Positions 16,981 to 27,229 of a stretch of DNA of 64,000 bases are shown piece after piece; within the stretch, counting starts at the first letter, position 1; the number at the start of each line of letters is the position of its first letter. Position numbers and translations under genes: made by a program. The notes below the pieces were generated by a model. It made no database searches. It was given only the letters and a program-made list of their open reading frames with translations, and had not been told where the DNA came from. Origin of the DNA: DASCNA01 sp036011305 (GTDB taxonomy: Bacteria; Verrucomicrobiota; Lentisphaeria; Victivallales; GWF2-38-69); contig DASCNA010000168.1 of NCBI GenBank assembly GCA_036011305.1, forward strand, positions 3,338-67,337, read 5' to 3'.

Positions 16981-18378
16981 CTAACTTAAATCCTTTAAGC
17001 CTCCACATGCTGCTGCCAGTTTAGCTCTATTGACAGCCACACTTATGACCGACTGCACATAGGATGATTCAGATCTTATTAACTGTTCCTGAGACTGGTT
17101 CAGTGTTGCTATATCTTTATTGCCGGCATTAAATTCTTCTCTTACCAGATCACGACGCTGTCTTGCAAGTTCAAGTGTCTGTGCTTGAACTTTTCTTTTA
17201 GCTATAGCCATGTTAAGATATGTATAATCTTCTCGTACTTCTTCTACTACTATAATCCATCTCTGCAGTAGCTTTTCTTTTTCAACATCATATAGTGCCA
17301 TACTTGACCTAACATCAAATATTCTGCTCCCGCCTTTCCATAGATCCCAGTTGGCAGACCATCCATAGTTGTAGGTGTTGCTATCTCCGGTTGGAGCAAA
17401 AGCTCCGCCCATTGCTCCTGTTCCGGTATCTGTTCTGTCAAACCCGTAATCCATGCTTACAGAGACTGTTGGAGAGAATGCCCCCCATGATTTGTATAGA
17501 GAATATTTTGCTGCTTTAAGAGCTTCCTTTTCACCTTTTAGATCAGGTCGCTGATTAATTGCAAGATCCAGATAGAATTCGACCCCCATAGTGAATTCAT
17601 TATTACTGACTACTTCTATCGGAGGGAATCTGACTTCAGATGGAACATCAGCTGTTGTAAGTCCCATGAACTGAGCAAGAAGATATCTGTCAACCTTATA
17701 TTTAGCTTTATCGCTAATTAAAGCAGTTTGAGCATCATTTCTATTAATTTTAAAGTTAAGTATTTCACTAAGAGAAGATGCGCCTGCGTCATATTTGAGC
17801 TGTTCATCATTAACCATTTGTTCGTTGTAAACTTCGTTACCGAGTTCAATTTGAATATTAGCTCTATCGAGTAATATCTGATAATATGCGATTCTGGTGT
17901 CTTTAACCAGGATTCTTCGTGCATTCTGGTAGAGGTATTCCTGTTGTTTTGCAGTAGCTGATGCACTTAAGGCGCTGAACACGTCCTGCATGCCGTTAAA
18001 CGCAGTGTAGGAAGCAGTTAAAGCTCCTGCAGAGTCACTGCCTCTATTTGCTTGAGATCCCTGAGTCCATGACTGTCCATAATTAACGCCAAGGGTAGGA
18101 GAAAATGCAGAAAGTGATTTATAGTACAAAGCATAAGCACTGACCATATTGAGTCTTGCTATCTGGTAAGTCGGATTGTTAGCTAATGCAATATTCATAG
18201 CTTCATTAACAGTTAATACTCTGTTGTCTGCAGGTATTCTTCTTTGTTCGCTATCAGATTCAGCAGTATAGTTGTCGGCATGAATTATATCCGGTGGTGG
18301 CTTATAAGACACACACCCCGCAGTAATTGCAATAATTACACTGCTGATAGCTAGTGCAGGATTTTTGTAAAAATTCAC
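16981..18378 (-). CDS. TolC-family outer-membrane efflux lipoprotein
   Basis: A 465-residue outer-membrane factor. The signal MNFYKNPALAISSVII ends in a lipobox ITAGC, so the protein is lipid-anchored as in the NodT/OprM group. Two repeated coiled-coil regions are visible: NEAMNIALANNPTYQIARLN near residue 57 and, in the second half, FYLDLAINQRPDLKGEKEAL, each starting the helix pair of a TolC repeat. It gives the exit duct for a type I or tripartite pump. No inner-membrane pump or adaptor is next to it; an adaptor-like protein is at 63438-63965, far away. A clear terminator follows. It proves a diderm cell envelope. Confidence 0.92.
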   Translation of the reverse strand: MNFYKNPALAISSVIIAITAGCVSYKPPPDIIHADNYTAESDSEQRRIPADNRVLTVNEAMNIALANNPTYQIARLNMVSAYALYYKSLSAFSPTLGVNYGQSWTQGSQANRGSDSAGALTASYTAFNGMQDVFSALSASATAKQQEYLYQNARRILVKDTRIAYYQILLDRANIQIELGNEVYNEQMVNDEQLKYDAGASSLSEILNFKINRNDAQTALISDKAKYKVDRYLLAQFMGLTTADVPSEVRFPPIEVVSNNEFTMGVEFYLDLAINQRPDLKGEKEALKAAKYSLYKSWGAFSPTVSVSMDYGFDRTDTGTGAMGGAFAPTGDSNTYNYGWSANWDLWKGGSRIFDVRSSMALYDVEKEKLLQRWIIVVEEVREDYTYLNMAIAKRKVQAQTLELARQRRDLVREEFNAGNKDIATLNQSQEQLIRSESSYVQSVISVAVNRAKLAAACGGLKDLS

Positions 18379-18704
18379 ATTTTTCTCCCTTTAAATTTTG
18401 GATTTGTTGAAAAGTATTTAGTCGTAGTTTATGAATATTTTTTAGAATATTGAGGCTACAACATACAAATTTATATACATCCTATTAATTTCTTTGCAAC
18501 AGTTTAAAACGACTTTAAATAAAAAAAAGAAGGTAAAGTTTTGGTCATTTTTTCATTAATAAAATAATTTCCAGTATGCATAAAACTATAAAAACTTATG
18601 GTTTATGCTTTTACAGGAAAATTACTAAAATGGGAAAGATTTACTCCGCTTATTTTTGATGTGAACTTGAGAGTAATTTTTTTTACTGTTAATTTGAAAT
18701 AAAA
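18379..18704. other. Intergenic region upstream of the TolC-like gene
   Basis: 326 bases with no gene. It must hold the promoter of the TolC-like gene. At 18578-18608 GCATAAAAC pairs with GTTTATGC, with a partly paired interior; this may mark the 3' end of the upstream minus-strand operon, though no long T-run follows. Confidence 0.55.
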
Positions 18705-19472
18705 TTAATATATCTCAGATATTTCACTGAATAATTCAGCTGTGGAGGCGGCAACGACATCTCCTACATAATCCAGGGTTAATTCTTTATTATGACGACC
18801 TCTGATAATGCCTCCGGCATTTTCTATTATTTTTACTACCGGTAAATAGTCGTAGGGATCAAGGCCGGGTTTGATTACTGCATCAATACAGCCCATGGAT
18901 AATAATCCGTATCCGTATGCTTCTGTTTCCCAGGCTAATAATTTTGATTTTTTATATAATTCTTCAAGTTGTACATTTTCTTTGACAAATAGTTCAGGTG
19001 ATGAAAGAAGTATTTTACTTTCAGATAGATTTTTTATATTACTTGTTGTAACAGGCGTACCGTTAAAAGTTGTCTGCTGATCTTTAAATGCAAACCATCT
19101 TTCTCCAGTTACAGCCTGATCTATAAGTCCAAACACAGCTTTGCCTTTATGAAATAAGCCTATTAAAGTAGCAAAGAGCGGTCTTCCAAGAATGAAGCTG
19201 TTTGTACCGTCAATAGGATCTACCACCCAAACATAGTCAGCATCAAGTTTTGTATTTTCTTCTTCCTCACCTAAAATGCCATGATCTTTATATTTTGATG
19301 TAATAACATCCCTGACCATTCTTTCTATCTGTTCATCAGCGGCTGTAACTAGTGAAGTATTTTCCTTGATCTGAACATCTATTGATGAATTATTTCTGAA
19401 ATATTTATTTACAATTTTTCTTGATTCATCAGCTAAATAGTGTGCTGTCTTTACTAATTCCTGATCTGTCAT
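18705..19472 (-). CDS. Inositol-monophosphatase family phosphatase
   Basis: A 255-residue member of the metal-dependent inositol monophosphatase family. Visible motifs: GILGEEEE (metal Glu), DPIDGTNSFI (metal Asp pair), and GLDPYDYLPVVKIIENAGG at the C-terminal metal site. The histidinol-phosphatase (HisN) branch has a similar look, so the substrate may be histidinol phosphate, inositol phosphate or another sugar phosphate. I take ATG 19472; an in-frame TTG at 19484 leaves no ribosome site. It lies 58 bases downstream of the beta-mannosidase gene on the same strand and probably shares its transcript. Confidence 0.88.
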   Translation of the reverse strand: MTDQELVKTAHYLADESRKIVNKYFRNNSSIDVQIKENTSLVTAADEQIERMVRDVITSKYKDHGILGEEEENTKLDADYVWVVDPIDGTNSFILGRPLFATLIGLFHKGKAVFGLIDQAVTGERWFAFKDQQTTFNGTPVTTSNIKNLSESKILLSSPELFVKENVQLEELYKKSKLLAWETEAYGYGLLSMGCIDAVIKPGLDPYDYLPVVKIIENAGGIIRGRHNKELTLDYVGDVVAASTAELFSEISEIY

Positions 19473-19530
19473 AATGATACCCAATTGTTATTTTAATAAA
19501 ATTATTACGCTTCAATCTTATATCCAACAT

Positions 19531-22047
19531 TTAATATGTATTATACAGACTTCTGATAATAAGCCTGTTTTTAAATTCATTTATAGATATGGATTCATCT
19601 AAACATACGGTTATCTTATATTTTTTATCCGGCCTGATATGGAAAAAGTTATCTGACATATCTGTTTTTGTGTCTGCAAGTTCAAGCCAGCACCACAGGG
19701 CAGGGGATTTAGATGTAATAGATACAATATACTCCTTATTGTTAATTTGTCTGATATCGTGCTCTATTTCAGGTTTTACCAGTGTCATGTGCTTTGGCTT
19801 AGCCAAAGTAACAAGATTTGATGAGACAACTTTATCGTAAACTACCAAATCCATCCATACAAGAATATCTCTATCTTTTAATTTCTTCAGCGTGCTGTTC
19901 AAGTCGATAGAAGCTATTTTTAAGTTTCCCTGCGGCTTTGTAGCTCCATAGAAAATTTCATCAAGGATATAATTGCCTTTCAGGTCAGTAACTTTTATTT
20001 CAGCAGCTACATCTATTGCTTCCAGAAGATCATTGGTTATATGAATATCCACTCGGTTGTGTTTTAAATCCTCTACTCCGCTTATCAGCATGGGAGAAAA
20101 GAATTTCTTAGCTTCATAGTGCAGTGCTTTCCAGTTACAGTAATAATCTATAGATGACCAGCTTGGGCCAGGCCATGTATCATTCAACTGCCAGTAAATA
20201 GCCCCCATGGTTTGATGCATATTTCTTCGCCAGTGCTCTACAGCATACTTAATTGCCAATGCCTGTAATATTTGAGAAACCCATAAGGTGTTGTCGAAAC
20301 CGAGAGGCATTTTAAACCAGTCAAGCATATAGTGCATTATTGTAGAATTACCTATATCTGATCTTTGATGATGCTCCATTACATAGCTTGTGATATTTCT
20401 ATCTTCCTCAATAGTAAATGAGTTGGTAACTTTAGGTTCTGTAAATGACTGAAATCCAAATTCACTTACAAATCGCTGTTCACAAGTCCTGAACCATTCA
20501 AAAGGTTTTTTGCCATGCCAGACATCCCAAAGATGAGAATCGCCGCTTTTGGGATCATTAAAATCATATCTGTCGCCAATAGGTGTATGAGGACTGCCCG
20601 GCCAGTAGTCTGTGTCAGGATCAAGTTCGCTAACTATTTCAGGCATTAATTTATCAAATAAACGGCTGTAATCCTTCCAGCTCATTTCAGTATCAGACCA
20701 TTTCTCTCCAACTAAGTGTTGTTCTAATTCATTGTTACCGCAGTAGAGTCCTATGCAGGCATGATGTCTAATTCTTTTTATATTATCAACTAACTCATGC
20801 TTTACTGTATCCATAAAATCATCATCAAATGTTGGATATGTCGAACATGCAAACATAAAATCCTGCCATACGACTAGACCCAGTTCATCACAAATATCAT
20901 AGAAAATATCATGCTCATATATCCCGCCGCCCCAGAGTCTGATCATATTCATATTTGCTTTGACTGCATCTTCAAGCAGTGTGTAGTATCTGGAAGCAGG
21001 AAGATTTGCAAGAATGCCGTCCGCAGGAATCCAGTTGGCTCCCTTGGCAAAGAATGGAATGCCGTTTACTTTAAAATAAAATGACTCTCCATATTCATCG
21101 TTTTCTCTTATTAGATCAATTGTTCTTAATCCAATGCTTTTAGAAGTACTGTCCAATTCGTTACAATTTTCATCAAATAATTGAATATCAATTTTATAGA
21201 GTGATTGGTGACCCATTCCAGATGGCCACCATAAATCAGGATTATCTATATTAAATACAATACGTTTATTATTACCTGCAATGCTGAGAGTTTTTTTGTA
21301 AACAGTATTATCCTTATGCTTTATTGTTAATTTAGCATTTGTATTTATGCCTGAAGAGAGAGTCTCTAGATTTATGTCAATAGACAACTGTACACTGTTT
21401 TCGCAGTGCTTCTGTCTGATACTAACATTATAGATTCTTGCCCTGTTTATACCTAAAAGTTTTATATCACGCCAAATGCCGCATGTGACAGCCATTAACC
21501 CCCAATCCCAACCATAATTACACTGCTCTTTTCTCACCCAGCCATGTGTAATATTTACTTTATGGGATTTATGGAGAATCCATTTATCATCATATCCTGT
21601 GAATGTGCCCCAGCAATGTATTGGACGTTCAGCCTGTTTTTGATTTGCATAAGGTATTGTGGATGTAAAGTATACTTCAATACTGTTTTTCCCTTCAATT
21701 AATATATCTTTAACATCCCATTCATATGTTCTGAACATATTATCAGTTTCAGCAATAATATTTCCATTTATACTTATTTTAGAAAAAGTATCCAGACCAT
21801 CACAATGTAATAGAATTTTGTCATTTAAAAAAAAAGATTGATCAATATTAAAAGTTCTATTATAAATCCAGTCGGATTCACCTATCCACTGCAAAGATTC
21901 CTCATTATTTCTAAAATAAGGATCTTCAATCTGTTTTTCTCTTAATAAGTCGGCATAAACATCACCGGGAATATTAGCGGCAATATTAATTGAATTGTCT
22001 GATTTATTAAGGTTCCATTTACCGCCTAGATCAATTATGTCCATCAT
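19531..22047 (-). CDS. Family 2 beta-mannosidase
   Basis: About 839 residues, a GH2 enzyme that releases mannose from the non-reducing end of beta-mannosides. The order of domains is an N-terminal jelly roll (from IDLGGKWNLN), an Ig-like domain (SIDINLETLSS on), the TIM barrel and C-terminal beta domains. The acid/base is Glu440 in CGNNELEQH and the nucleophile Glu529 in VSEFGFQSF, both as in known beta-mannosidases; WGGGIYEHD is the usual barrel strand motif. There is no signal peptide, so mannosides are cut in the cytoplasm after import. The frame is open further up to 22143, but ATG 22047 (or 22044) has GGGG five bases ahead, so I prefer it. The inositol-monophosphatase gene follows. Confidence 0.92.
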   Translation of the reverse strand: MMDIIDLGGKWNLNKSDNSINIAANIPGDVYADLLREKQIEDPYFRNNEESLQWIGESDWIYNRTFNIDQSFFLNDKILLHCDGLDTFSKISINGNIIAETDNMFRTYEWDVKDILIEGKNSIEVYFTSTIPYANQKQAERPIHCWGTFTGYDDKWILHKSHKVNITHGWVRKEQCNYGWDWGLMAVTCGIWRDIKLLGINRARIYNVSIRQKHCENSVQLSIDINLETLSSGINTNAKLTIKHKDNTVYKKTLSIAGNNKRIVFNIDNPDLWWPSGMGHQSLYKIDIQLFDENCNELDSTSKSIGLRTIDLIRENDEYGESFYFKVNGIPFFAKGANWIPADGILANLPASRYYTLLEDAVKANMNMIRLWGGGIYEHDIFYDICDELGLVVWQDFMFACSTYPTFDDDFMDTVKHELVDNIKRIRHHACIGLYCGNNELEQHLVGEKWSDTEMSWKDYSRLFDKLMPEIVSELDPDTDYWPGSPHTPIGDRYDFNDPKSGDSHLWDVWHGKKPFEWFRTCEQRFVSEFGFQSFTEPKVTNSFTIEEDRNITSYVMEHHQRSDIGNSTIMHYMLDWFKMPLGFDNTLWVSQILQALAIKYAVEHWRRNMHQTMGAIYWQLNDTWPGPSWSSIDYYCNWKALHYEAKKFFSPMLISGVEDLKHNRVDIHITNDLLEAIDVAAEIKVTDLKGNYILDEIFYGATKPQGNLKIASIDLNSTLKKLKDRDILVWMDLVVYDKVVSSNLVTLAKPKHMTLVKPEIEHDIRQINNKEYIVSITSKSPALWCWLELADTKTDMSDNFFHIRPDKKYKITVCLDESISINEFKNRLIIRSLYNTY

Positions 22048-22255
22048 CCATTTTCCCCGTAATATAATTTTATTTTTCCGATTTCTGATTGAGAATAAAT
22101 CAATAGATTTCAGAATAAAATAACGACTATTAACAATAAACAATTAACTATTTTAATATGAATATAGCATTTAATTTTTGTTACAGATAAAATTATAAAA
22201 AAAATATGATGTTTTTTATAGAATAATATAAATAAAAAATGGAAGAGGAGTGATT

Positions 22256-23161
22256 ATGAATAGAAAATCAACGTTAAGAGTGCTGTCTTTAATAACTTTC
22301 CTGCTAGTTTCAGTAAATTTGTTTTCTTCTGAAAACATTGAAGCTTTTACATTTAAGGAAATTAGTACTAAAGTAGATCAATTAGGTAAGAAATACGGCA
22401 ATGAAAATGTACTTCTTGCTTTTGATATAGATTGTACTCTCCTTTCTTCTTCTGATAATTTCGGGGGAGATTTATGGTATGACTGGCAGGCTGATTTGAT
22501 GAAAAATGATAAAGACTCTCCTAATTTAGTTTCAAAAGATTTTGGAAAAATGCTGTATTATCAGAGTGCAATTCAATATCTGTCATTATCTTCAATGTAT
22601 CCAACAGAAAAAGATATACCGTCAATTATGAAGAAATTTCAGAAAGATGGGTATAAGACACTTTTACTGACAGCCAGAGGATATAACATACGAAATCTAA
22701 CAGAAAATCTTTTAACGGAAAATGATTTTAATATGAAAGAAAGCTGTTTTTCTGAAGGTTTTCCAGGAGAATATATACCTTTTAAAACAGATGGACCGGA
22801 AAAATACGGTCTCACATCTGATGATGTGAAAAAATTCGATTTGGGTAAAGCAAGGGCTGTGAGTTTTTTCAACGGAATGTTTATGTCAGCCGGACAGAAC
22901 AAAGGTATTATGGTTAAAACTCTTTTATATAAAACTAAAAAGAGCTTTAAGGCTATAGTTCTCGTTGATGACAGCGTAAAAAATGTAAAAAATATGCAGG
23001 CTGTTTATGAAGGCAGTGATGTAGACGTTTATACATTTAGATATGCTTTCGATGATTCACTTAAAAGACAGTTTGAAAAATCCAATAAAGTCAACTGCAT
23101 AAGACAGTGGAAAACTTTCATAAAAGCTCAGAAAGAAATTTTTGGAGGAGTGCAGAAATAG
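22256..23161 (+). CDS. Exported HAD-superfamily phosphatase-like protein (DUF2608)
   Basis: A 301-residue exported protein: signal peptide about MNRKSTLRVLSLITF to NLFSS. HAD motifs follow in order: motif I LLAFDIDCTLLSSS (the two Asp), motif II LLLTARG, a lysine region (VKTLLYKTKKSF) and motif IV IVLVDDSVKN. It resembles the DUF2608 group, found in several host-associated bacteria, whose substrate is not known; all catalytic positions are present, so it is likely an active periplasmic phosphatase. The start is ATG 22256, six bases after AGAGGAG; GTG 22250 is inside the site. A degenerate copy of the C-terminal stretch lies at 27472-27556. Confidence 0.85.
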   Translation: MNRKSTLRVLSLITFLLVSVNLFSSENIEAFTFKEISTKVDQLGKKYGNENVLLAFDIDCTLLSSSDNFGGDLWYDWQADLMKNDKDSPNLVSKDFGKMLYYQSAIQYLSLSSMYPTEKDIPSIMKKFQKDGYKTLLLTARGYNIRNLTENLLTENDFNMKESCFSEGFPGEYIPFKTDGPEKYGLTSDDVKKFDLGKARAVSFFNGMFMSAGQNKGIMVKTLLYKTKKSFKAIVLVDDSVKNVKNMQAVYEGSDVDVYTFRYAFDDSLKRQFEKSNKVNCIRQWKTFIKAQKEIFGGVQK

Positions 23162-23383
23162 ACGAATAAATAATAATAACGTGAGGTTTATTTTGTCGGT
23201 AGTAAGCTCAATTTTATGAAATACTATCCAATGAACTAAATAGCTGTGCAGAGCGTCTAGAATTTAATAATTCAGAAATTGAACCGGTTGGGAACGTCTT
23301 TATTCGATATGGTATTATAATATAATTGAGTTCTAATAAGGTCAACCGTCTATTTATACAAAATCGATTGCGGTTAATTTTAT

Positions 23384-23857
23384 CTATTCATTTATAGATG
23401 TATATATTAGATAGCTTACAAAAAAACCTAAAGATACAGCATCTATTAGAACCCAGTACGCTGCTTGGAGGTTATTTAATACTGTGGGAAAATATATTAT
23501 CATTATTAGAATAATAAAAGGAAGTCTAAATATAAATATTTTAGATAATTTCTTTTTAATACCAACTATTATACCTTTCACTGTTAAATAAAATAGACAC
23601 AATATAGCAGAATAACATATAAGCAGAAGAATAAAAAATGGATTTGATAAGGAGTTGTCTGAATACATATAGGCATAGTTGAGTAAGTTGAATGTGCTCA
23701 TGATATCAATGATAACAAATGATGAGAATACAATAACGCATAATAATGTTATTATATATAAATATTTAATTTCATTTTCAGAAAATCTATTAACTGAGCA
23801 TGCATTAGTAATATCTTTTGATGTATCTATAATTATAGTTTCACTTAAACCATTCAT
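23384..23857 (-). CDS. Four-helix membrane protein, one-module member of a local family
   Basis: 157 residues with four predicted membrane spans after an N-terminal cytoplasmic stretch. I do not recognise a named family, but it aligns with the modules of the proteins at 57122 and 58107: first helix after ENEIKYLYIITLL, a loop of about 25 residues, a second helix ending in LTVKGIIVGIKKKLSK, a third helix ending in a Tyr/Phe-Pro step (IIYFPTV) and a fourth helix. The KGI(V/I)xG/SxxKK motif at the end of helix 2 is shared by all. It is thus a one-module version of a family that also has two- and three-module members. The start follows AAAGGAATAAG. Confidence 0.7.
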   Translation of the reverse strand: MNGLSETIIIDTSKDITNACSVNRFSENEIKYLYIITLLCVIVFSSFVIIDIMSTFNLLNYAYMYSDNSLSNPFFILLLICYSAILCLFYLTVKGIIVGIKKKLSKIFIFRLPFIILIMIIYFPTVLNNLQAAYWVLIDAVSLGFFVSYLIYTSINE

Positions 23858-24074
23858 TTTTACTTATTCCTTTTAATGTTCCATATTCTTATTTATTGCG
23901 AACATTAATAAAATTGACCCAAAATTGTCATTCGGCAAAAATATAAACTTTAATGTATCGCAATTAGATATTTAATATGTAAAAAGTATATAAATGTTAT
24001 ATAATTTGTATATTGCAAAACTGATAAATATAACTTTAGGACTAATTGTTAATATATAAAAAAGAGTTTTTATA

Positions 24075-26339
24075 ATGGAATTTTATACAGATAAATTCAG
24101 AGCACTGAGGAAAAAGAAAAAAATCTCGATGAAAGATGTTGCAGAAATGATGGGCATTAACTGGCAGACTATCTGGAATTGGGAAAATAAAAAAATAGTT
24201 CCTTCTGAGGCAAAGGTGAGGCATTTATGTAATTGCCTGGATATAAATATTGAAGAAATATCAGATATCGAAATAACTGCTGAAGTATCTGATAATGAAC
24301 TGAACGGTGTGGCAGATTCATGGTTCTCTTTTATTGATCCGGAAATGCAAAAAGATATTCAATATGAAAAATTGATAGTTGACAATATTAGACGACAGTC
24401 AGCAAAACTTCAAAAAGCAACTATTCTGTTAAATGCACTTCTTTCTTATATAAACGCAATTTTTTATGTTAAAGACAGTAATCTTAGATACATGATTGCA
24501 AATACCCAATTTAAAGAAAATTTATCATTAACTTCAAATTACAATACTAAAGGTAAACATGATGAAGATTTATTTATAAAATCAGAAGCAAAAAAAAATA
24601 GAGAACAGGATCAGAAAGTAATAGATACCGGATATGCCATAGAGCATTATGAAGACTATATTCCAGGGAGTAGAAAGCAGAAGTGGGGTTTAATTTCTAA
24701 AATACCTGTACTTGATTCAAATGGTAAAATTGCAGGAGTAATTGGTTCCTTTATTGATATAACCGAAAGAAAAAGGAAGGAAGAAATACGCAAACTGCTG
24801 ATACAGGCCTTTGATGAAGGTCCTGATTGTATATTTTTATTAAATAAAGAGAGAACTAAAAATATTTACCTCTCTGGAAATATTGAGAAACAATATGGAT
24901 ACCCAAAAGAAAAATTTTATGAAAAAGGTTTTTGGTTTAATTGTTTACATCATGATGATAAAAAAATTGAAGATTTATATATTAATAAGAGAAAAATATT
25001 ACCTAAAAGAAGAAATTTCAGGATAGTAAAACCTGATGGGGAAGTTCGGTATATAGAAGAGACGCTTCATGTTGGCGAGAAATATTCGCTTGGAGTAGAG
25101 CGGGACATTACATTAAAAAAGAAAGAAGAGGAAATTCGTAAGCTTCTGGAATTAAATGTCAATGCTATGTCGGAAGGGATAATAATTTCAGACATAGAGA
25201 CATCTGAACGTTATTATATCAATGAGGCTTTTTCTAAAATATACGGGTATCCTCTAAATTATTTATACAAAATTGAAAAAAAATTTTTCAGTAAAAAAAT
25301 ATTGCACCATGATCAGGTTGAGAAGTATAACTCATTACCGTCTGCTTCAGAAAGAGACGGTCTGATAGTAGAATTCAAAATAATTAATGGTGAAGATAAA
25401 AAAGAACACTGGGTGGAAATATCTTATAATGTAACAGACTTTAACGGCAAAAAATGCATACTTTCTATCAGTAGGGATATTACAGAGAAAAAAGAAAAGG
25501 AATTTGTCTATAATCTTCTTGTTAAAGCACTTGATGAAACAAATGACAGTATTTGGTTGATGGATGAAAAGAGAACTAAAATTTTGCACATCAGTGATTC
25601 AGTTGAAAGGGAGTATGGATATCCTGCTCATAAATTCTTGAATGATGCTGACTTTTGGATTACCTGTGTTCATCCTGGTGACAAAGACAGAGAAGCAGAT
25701 TATAGAAAAACAAAAAAAATACCTCCTAAGCGTCAGTATAGAATAGTAAGAGCAGATGGAGCAGTAAGAGTAATAGAGGAAACTATTCATATCGGTGGTG
25801 ACTATTCAATTGGAATTGAACGTGATATTACAGAAAGAAAGAAAGAAAAAGAGATACAAACACTGTTGGAGTTTAATGTCAACGCAATGAAAGATGGACT
25901 TATTATTTTTGATAAAGATAATAATAAATACATTTTTATCAACAATGCCATTGTTGATATTTATGGATATAGTCTTGAAGATTTTTACTCTAAAGGGCGT
26001 GATTTTTGGTACAATAAATGTATTCATCCTGATTTTAAAGAAACTGTTAAAGAAGTTCATAGTAAGATTAATAATACAATTATTGAATATAAAATTATAA
26101 GATCAGATGGAGATGTACGCTGGATTCATTGTACTTTGAATGAAAAAAAATTCCTTGACAGAAAATGTTATATTGCTGTAGAAAGAGATATTACTGAAGA
26201 AAAATGCGGTATGGAAACAAAAATCAATAATATTGCTTTAAATTTACTTAAAGAAAATATTGACCTTTCTGTAATTTCAAAATCAACCGGTTTAAGCTTG
26301 ACGGATATAGAACATTTGAGAAAGTCGATAAATTATTGA
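24075..26339 (+). CDS. XRE-type HTH protein with five PAS domains
   Basis: A 754-residue one-component regulator. Residues 5-60 form an XRE/Cro helix-turn-helix (FRALRKKKKISMKDVAEMMG; WQTIWNWENKK). Five PAS-PAC units follow at roughly 105-235, 240-350, 355-475, 480-590 and 595-715, each ending in a PAC signature such as GSFIDITERK, LGVERDIT or ISRDITEK. Units 2 and 4 are close copies (KPDGEVRYIEETLHVG against RADGAVRVIEETIHIG), showing internal duplication. There is no kinase, GGDEF, EAL or receiver domain, so the PAS array must act on DNA binding of the N-terminal HTH itself. The C-terminal tail, LLKENIDLSVISKSTGLSL, looks like the ending of Rpn-type nucleases and some other proteins. It ends in TGA. 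A fragment like its first PAS unit is at 27352. Confidence 0.85.
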   Translation: MEFYTDKFRALRKKKKISMKDVAEMMGINWQTIWNWENKKIVPSEAKVRHLCNCLDINIEEISDIEITAEVSDNELNGVADSWFSFIDPEMQKDIQYEKLIVDNIRRQSAKLQKATILLNALLSYINAIFYVKDSNLRYMIANTQFKENLSLTSNYNTKGKHDEDLFIKSEAKKNREQDQKVIDTGYAIEHYEDYIPGSRKQKWGLISKIPVLDSNGKIAGVIGSFIDITERKRKEEIRKLLIQAFDEGPDCIFLLNKERTKNIYLSGNIEKQYGYPKEKFYEKGFWFNCLHHDDKKIEDLYINKRKILPKRRNFRIVKPDGEVRYIEETLHVGEKYSLGVERDITLKKKEEEIRKLLELNVNAMSEGIIISDIETSERYYINEAFSKIYGYPLNYLYKIEKKFFSKKILHHDQVEKYNSLPSASERDGLIVEFKIINGEDKKEHWVEISYNVTDFNGKKCILSISRDITEKKEKEFVYNLLVKALDETNDSIWLMDEKRTKILHISDSVEREYGYPAHKFLNDADFWITCVHPGDKDREADYRKTKKIPPKRQYRIVRADGAVRVIEETIHIGGDYSIGIERDITERKKEKEIQTLLEFNVNAMKDGLIIFDKDNNKYIFINNAIVDIYGYSLEDFYSKGRDFWYNKCIHPDFKETVKEVHSKINNTIIEYKIIRSDGDVRWIHCTLNEKKFLDRKCYIAVERDITEEKCGMETKINNIALNLLKENIDLSVISKSTGLSLTDIEHLRKSINY

Positions 26340-26522
26340 TTTTAAATAATATTATCTTGCTGCGAATTAAAATATTTATTAAGAAATATCTAACTATTAC
26401 ATAAAAAATATAAAATTTACTTTCGTTAAGTGAGAAAAATTTGTGTATTCAAACCTTTTATAGTTATTTATAGATGTACAAAGAATCGAATAATAGCTGA
26501 GTTAAAGAGAGAATACAAAATT

Positions 26523-27167
26523 ATGAAAAAAATACTACTTCTTTTTTTATTTTTAGTTTTCTGCGATATAAGTTTTTTGGCCTGCAAGAATCATTTATAT
26601 ATTAAAAATATACCTTCTGGCCATAATTATGATAAGTCTAAGTATTCATATTCTTTCATTGAAAAAACAGGAAGGAGTATTAGAATTGCAAGTGAAGAAG
26701 TAAGTCTGCCTTACCTTAGGAAAAATAGCTGTGTTCATTTGAGTTATGTTAAAGTTAATTCAGATGAACCGGTTTTGTTTCCTCTATCTATATCTGGTAA
26801 ATATAATCTTTTATATTTACATTTTTCAAATAATCTGAAACCTGTATATTTGATGCTCCATAAAGTAAATAAAAATACTTTTAATATAAAAGAACTAAAT
26901 GCTTCTCAAGTTAATTCAAGGTTGTTATTTGAACTTAATATGATGAGTAATCCGTGCAGAAATAAGACGACAGGAACAATTTGGCAGTTTATAAATAAAA
27001 ATAGTGATATTATCGGAACATCAAGCGTAAAAGAATATCAGTATCGTATATCTATATGTTCAAGTCGTCATAATGGAATGCATATCCAGAATAGCGAGAA
27101 GAATATTATTATGAAAATTACTCTGGCCAAAGAAAACCTTAAGCATAAAAAATTTAGCATACAATAA
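26523..27167 (+). CDS. Putative lipoprotein of unknown function
   Basis: 214 residues. MKKILLLFLFLVFCD is followed by a lipobox, SFLAC, so it is a lipoprotein. The frame runs upstream to 26430, but ATG 26523 starts the signal peptide and follows AGAGAG, so I choose it. The mature part is basic and beta-rich with no motif known to me (SYVKVNSDEPVLFPLSISGK; MLHKVNKNTFNIKEL). The stop codon overlaps the first arm of a perfect terminator hairpin. It follows the PAS regulator after 183 bases and may be transcribed on its own. Confidence 0.6.
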   Translation: MKKILLLFLFLVFCDISFLACKNHLYIKNIPSGHNYDKSKYSYSFIEKTGRSIRIASEEVSLPYLRKNSCVHLSYVKVNSDEPVLFPLSISGKYNLLYLHFSNNLKPVYLMLHKVNKNTFNIKELNASQVNSRLLFELNMMSNPCRNKTTGTIWQFINKNSDIIGTSSVKEYQYRISICSSRHNGMHIQNSEKNIIMKITLAKENLKHKKFSIQ

Positions 27168-27199
27168 ATAATCCTTTCTCAAAATAGAAAGGATTATTT
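27166..27199. terminator. Perfect hairpin behind the lipoprotein gene
   Basis: AAATAATCCTTTCT (27166-27179) pairs over 14 bp with AGAAAGGATTATTT (27186-27199), loop CAAAAT. It overlaps the lipoprotein stop codon. A near copy is at 27593-27626, each lying just behind a copy of the same solute-binding-protein 3' end on the minus strand, so it can serve both strands. Confidence 0.8.
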
Positions 27200-27229
27200 G
27201 TATGATTTTAATATTTTATCTTTACCTAC

